Shown: piece by piece, positions 4,980-7,694 of the stretch | Position numbering within the stretch: the stretch's first letter is position 1 | Layout of the letters: each line of letters opens with the position of its first letter | NCBI GenBank assembly: GCA_041581935.1 | Contig: JBFICP010000150.1 | Location: 1-7,694, forward strand | DNA: 7,694 nt | Reading direction: 5' to 3' | Source of the DNA: JAABYT01 sp041581935 | GTDB lineage: Bacteria; Pseudomonadota; Gammaproteobacteria; HK1 | The notes under the pieces: generated by a model | What the model saw: the letters and a program-made list of their open reading frames with translations, nothing else | Databases searched by the model: none | Told to the model about the DNA's origin: nothing | Made by a program: the position numbers and the translations under genes

Positions 4980-6662
4980 TTGAATCGGAACCTCGGCGAG
5001 TTGTTGGTAGAACGAGGCAAACTGGGCGCCGAAAAGCTGCAGCAGGCGCGCCGCCTCGAGCAGGACAGCGGTGAGCGGCTGGGAGCCCTTCTCGTGCAGC
5101 TCGGAATGCTCGCTGAGCGGGATCTCGCCGAAGCACTGGCCGAGGAGCTCGATCTGGAGCTCGCTGTCTCGGACTCGTATCCGTCGACGCCGGCTGTCGA
5201 GGACCGCTTGTCGCCGGATTTTCTCAAGCAAGTGCGGGCCGTGCCGCTCGAAGAAACCGCCGATCACGTGCTCGTGGCAATGGCCGACCCTTTGGACACG
5301 TTCACCACCGAAGCGATGGAACTCGCGCTGGGAAAACCGATTGTCGCTCGCGTCGGAATCATCTCCGAGATCGAATCCGCCATCCAACGACAGTACAGCA
5401 ATGGGGGAGGGGCACTTGCCCAAATCGCGGGTGCGCATGACGTCAGTGGCCGCGAGGACGTCGATGACATTCAGTATCTCAAGGATCTGGCGAGCGAAGC
5501 GCCGATTATCCGCCTCGTCAACACGCTCATCAGCCGAGCGCTGAAGGCGCAAGCTTCGGATATTCACATTGAGCCATTCGAGACCCGCCTCAAAGTTCGC
5601 TTTCGCGTAGATGGCGTGCTGCGGGACGTCGAGGCGCCACCGGCACATTCGACCGCGGCCGTGATTTCCCGCATCAAAGTCATGGCGAATCTCAACATTG
5701 CCGAGCGTCGTCTGCCGCAGGACGGGCGCATCATGCAACACGTCGAGGGTCGCGAAATCGACATGAGGATCTCGACCGTGCCGACCATGCACGGCGAGAG
5801 TGTCGTCATGCGCATCCTCGACAAGGGGAATTTGCCTCTCGAGTTCGAGACCCTTGGCTTCGATGCGCACGCGCGTGAAGCATTCGAAGAGATCCTCATG
5901 CGGCCCCACGGGATCATCCTGGTCACGGGGCCCACGGGAAGCGGAAAGACAACCACGCTCTACACAGCGCTGCACGCGCTGAATACCCCCGACAAAAAGA
6001 TTCTCACTGTGGAAGACCCGGTGGAGTATCAACTCGAGGGCATTAATCAGATCCAGGTGAAGCCGCAGATCGGCCTGAGCTTCGCGAACGCGTTACGTTC
6101 AATACTCAGGCAGGATCCCGATGTCATAATGATCGGCGAGATGCGCGATCTCGAGACTGCGAAAATTGCGGTCCAGGCCGCGCTCACCGGTCACAAGGTG
6201 CTTTCCACGCTTCACACGAACGACTCGGCCAGCAGCGTTACGCGCATGCTGGACATGGGTATCGAGGATTTCCTGCTGACATCCACCGTTAACGGCGTGC
6301 TGGCGCAGCGACTTGTACGCGTGTTGTGCGATCGTTGCCGGGAACCCTACACCGTCGGCCCCGAGCTTGCCGAAGAGCTCGGCATCGGGCGCATCGCCGG
6401 TTCCGGGGATCAGACACTGTTTCGCCCCGTTGGCTGCGATGCCTGCGAAGGAAGTGGCTATCGGGGGCGGACCTGCATTCTCGAGCTGCTGGTCATGTCC
6501 GACGCGGTGCGACAGACGATTCTCGATCACGGTGACGCCGGGGCGATTCGAAGCGTCGCCGCGTCCGTCGGCACCACCAGTATGCATGAAGACGGTCTGC
6601 GAAAGGTCGTGGCCGGCATCACGAGCGTCGAGGAAGTCGAACGCGTAACACGGGAGGCCTGA
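4980..6662 (+). CDS. gspE: Type II secretion system ATPase GspE
   Basis: A full-length 560-residue secretion ATPase. Residues 1-60 are the N1 domain that in this family contacts GspL (LGELLVERGKL, RLGALLVQLGML); 75-140 form the N2 domain. The catalytic part has SDIHIEP (193-199), Walker A GPTGSGKT (317-324), Asp box TVEDPVEY (343-350), Walker B with IGEMRD (385-390, Met where Ile is usual) and His box GHKVLSTLHTND (404-415). Two CxxC pairs (C450/C453 and C486/C489) form the zinc-binding element. SEAPIIRLVNTLISRALKAQ and DMGIEDFLLTSTVNGVLAQRLVR favour GspE over the pilus ATPase PilB. It hydrolyses ATP on the cytoplasmic face of the inner membrane to drive pseudopilus assembly for secretion of folded proteins. 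The start is TTG 4980, set by an upstream in-frame stop and a GAGG site. gspF follows after 5 bp. gspC and gspD do not precede it, as in xps-type operons. Confidence 0.95.
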   Translation: MNRNLGELLVERGKLGAEKLQQARRLEQDSGERLGALLVQLGMLAERDLAEALAEELDLELAVSDSYPSTPAVEDRLSPDFLKQVRAVPLEETADHVLVAMADPLDTFTTEAMELALGKPIVARVGIISEIESAIQRQYSNGGGALAQIAGAHDVSGREDVDDIQYLKDLASEAPIIRLVNTLISRALKAQASDIHIEPFETRLKVRFRVDGVLRDVEAPPAHSTAAVISRIKVMANLNIAERRLPQDGRIMQHVEGREIDMRISTVPTMHGESVVMRILDKGNLPLEFETLGFDAHAREAFEEILMRPHGIILVTGPTGSGKTTTLYTALHALNTPDKKILTVEDPVEYQLEGINQIQVKPQIGLSFANALRSILRQDPDVIMIGEMRDLETAKIAVQAALTGHKVLSTLHTNDSASSVTRMLDMGIEDFLLTSTVNGVLAQRLVRVLCDRCREPYTVGPELAEELGIGRIAGSGDQTLFRPVGCDACEGSGYRGRTCILELLVMSDAVRQTILDHGDAGAIRSVAASVGTTSMHEDGLRKVVAGITSVEEVERVTREA

Positions 6663-6667
6663 ACCGC

Positions 6668-7694
6668 ATGCCCCTTTTCCAATACAAGGCGGCCAATATC
6701 AGCGGTGATGTCGTACAGGGAGAGATGGAAGCGGCCAGCCAGGATGCCGTGATTCGCCATCTTCAGGCCCAGGGACACATACCGATTCGTGCCGAGGAGG
6801 TCGCACGCCCCGGACCGGCGGCGACGGCGTCCTGGTTCAGGTTTGAGCGTCGTCGAGCAAAGCGCGCGGATGTCGGCGTATTTACCGTGGAATTGGCGAC
6901 TTTGCTCGAGGCAGGTCTGCCTCTCGACAAGGCGCTCGAAATGTTGGTCGGCATCGCCGAGCGCGCGCCGTTTCGCGACGTGCTCGAGCGCTTGGTCGCG
7001 GAGGTGCGCGCCGGCGCCTCGCTGTCGGCGGCGATGGAGGCTCACGGTCGTTTGTTCTCGCGCTTTTACCGAAATATGGTCAAGGCGGGCGAGGCGAGTG
7101 GGGCGCTCGATGCGGCGCTTGCGCGGCTGGCGGAATTCATGGACCGCTCCCGGGAGCTGCGGGATTCAATTCTATCGGCCTTGCTTTATCCAATCGTTCT
7201 GGTGGTCGTCGGAGTTGCCTCAATGGCCGTAATCCTCGGGCTCGTGATTCCCCGAATCTCGGAGATGTTTGCCGAGGCCGGTCAGCAATTGCCGTGGTTC
7301 ACCCAGGTCGTGGTCGCCACGGGCGGTATCGTGCACGATTATTGGTGGATCATGGCACTGGCTGGCGCCGGGCTCTTCGTGTATCTGCGCCAACAATATG
7401 CCGATCCCGTGAGCCGGGCACGTTGGGATGGCCGACTTCTGCGATTGCCGTTGGTGGGCCCTCTTATTGCGCGGCTCGAGGCGGCCCGATTCACGCGCAC
7501 GCTCGGCACTCTGATTGGAAATGGCGTTCCGTTGCTCGACGCCATTGCCATCGCCAAGGAAGTGGTTGCCAATCAGGTCATCTCGGATGGCATTCATCGG
7601 GTTGCCGAGCGCGTTCGCCAGGGTGAAGGTCTGGCAAGGCCGTTGACCGAGGCGAGGGTGTTTCCGCCACTCGCTGGCCATTTGCTGCAAGTCG
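6668..7694 (+). CDS. gspF: Type II secretion inner-membrane platform protein GspF (cut by right edge)
   Basis: The frame is open from ATG 6668 to the window end: 342 codons of a family usually about 400 long, so roughly the last 60 are missing. It opens with PLFQYKAAN, the usual GspF start, and has a first T2SSF domain (about 68-195) with FTVELATLLEAGLPLDKAL (72-90) and MVKAGEASGALDAAL (137-151). Two membrane segments follow at about 170-195 and 221-240. The second, pseudo-repeated T2SSF domain begins near 270 with ARFTRTLGTLIGNGVPLLDAI; its GEASG-like motif and the last membrane helix would be off the window. GspF forms the platform in the inner membrane that works with GspE, GspL and GspM to build the pseudopilus. 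GGGAGG (6652-6657), inside the end of gspE, lies 10 nt upstream of the ATG, and the 5-bp gap shows an operon with gspE. Confidence 0.94.
   Translation, partial: MPLFQYKAANISGDVVQGEMEAASQDAVIRHLQAQGHIPIRAEEVARPGPAATASWFRFERRRAKRADVGVFTVELATLLEAGLPLDKALEMLVGIAERAPFRDVLERLVAEVRAGASLSAAMEAHGRLFSRFYRNMVKAGEASGALDAALARLAEFMDRSRELRDSILSALLYPIVLVVVGVASMAVILGLVIPRISEMFAEAGQQLPWFTQVVVATGGIVHDYWWIMALAGAGLFVYLRQQYADPVSRARWDGRLLRLPLVGPLIARLEAARFTRTLGTLIGNGVPLLDAIAIAKEVVANQVISDGIHRVAERVRQGEGLARPLTEARVFPPLAGHLLQV

Noticed and set aside
4779..6032. 417-codon open frame on the minus strand opposite gspE
   Set aside because: Runs antisense across the regulator end and gspE with no family features; gspE has all ATPase motifs.

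Overview
The window is GC-rich bacterial chromosome carrying genes for two related machines of the type IV filament superfamily, arranged head to head around one regulator gene. The gene set (PilY1/PilX/PilW/PilV/FimT minor pilins, GspE/GspF, an Irr-like Fur-family protein) points to a gammaproteobacterium. I cannot place it to genus from sequence alone.

Left part, minus strand (1-4097), in transcription order: a small exported four-cysteine protein of unknown function (4097-3831), then fimT/gspH (3795-3211), pilV (3214-2687), pilW (2690-1506), pilX (1509-1060) and the N-terminal 316 codons of a pilY1-like adhesin gene (948-1, running off the left edge). fimT, pilV, pilW and pilX are joined by three successive 4-bp ATGA stop/start overlaps, so they form a translationally coupled operon. 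Between pilX and pilY1 there is instead a 111-bp gap holding a terminator-like hairpin. The products are the minor pilins that prime and cap a type IV pilus, plus the large tip-associated PilY1 protein.

Middle (4098-4429): a divergent intergenic region of about 330 bp. It has a plausible sigma70 promoter for the rightward regulator gene and a short inverted repeat just ahead of the leftward operon. The regulator (4430-4891, +) belongs to the Fur family, lacks the structural zinc CxxC pairs, and carries an HHH motif and a C-terminus like those of Irr proteins.

Right part, plus strand (4980-7694): gspE, the type II secretion ATPase, starting with TTG, then after 5 bp gspF, the inner-membrane platform protein, cut by the right edge after 342 codons. 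A type II secretion operon that begins with gspE-gspF recalls the xps-type gene order, in which gspC/gspD are not at the front.

No RNA genes, insertion sequences, CRISPR arrays or phage genes were seen. The most noteworthy points are the beta-sandwich-like segment inside the PilY1 vWA region, the terminator-like hairpin ahead of pilY1, the unrecognised Cys-rich exported protein leading the pilin operon, the Irr-like regulator between the two machines, and the loss of the GRxR motif in FimT.
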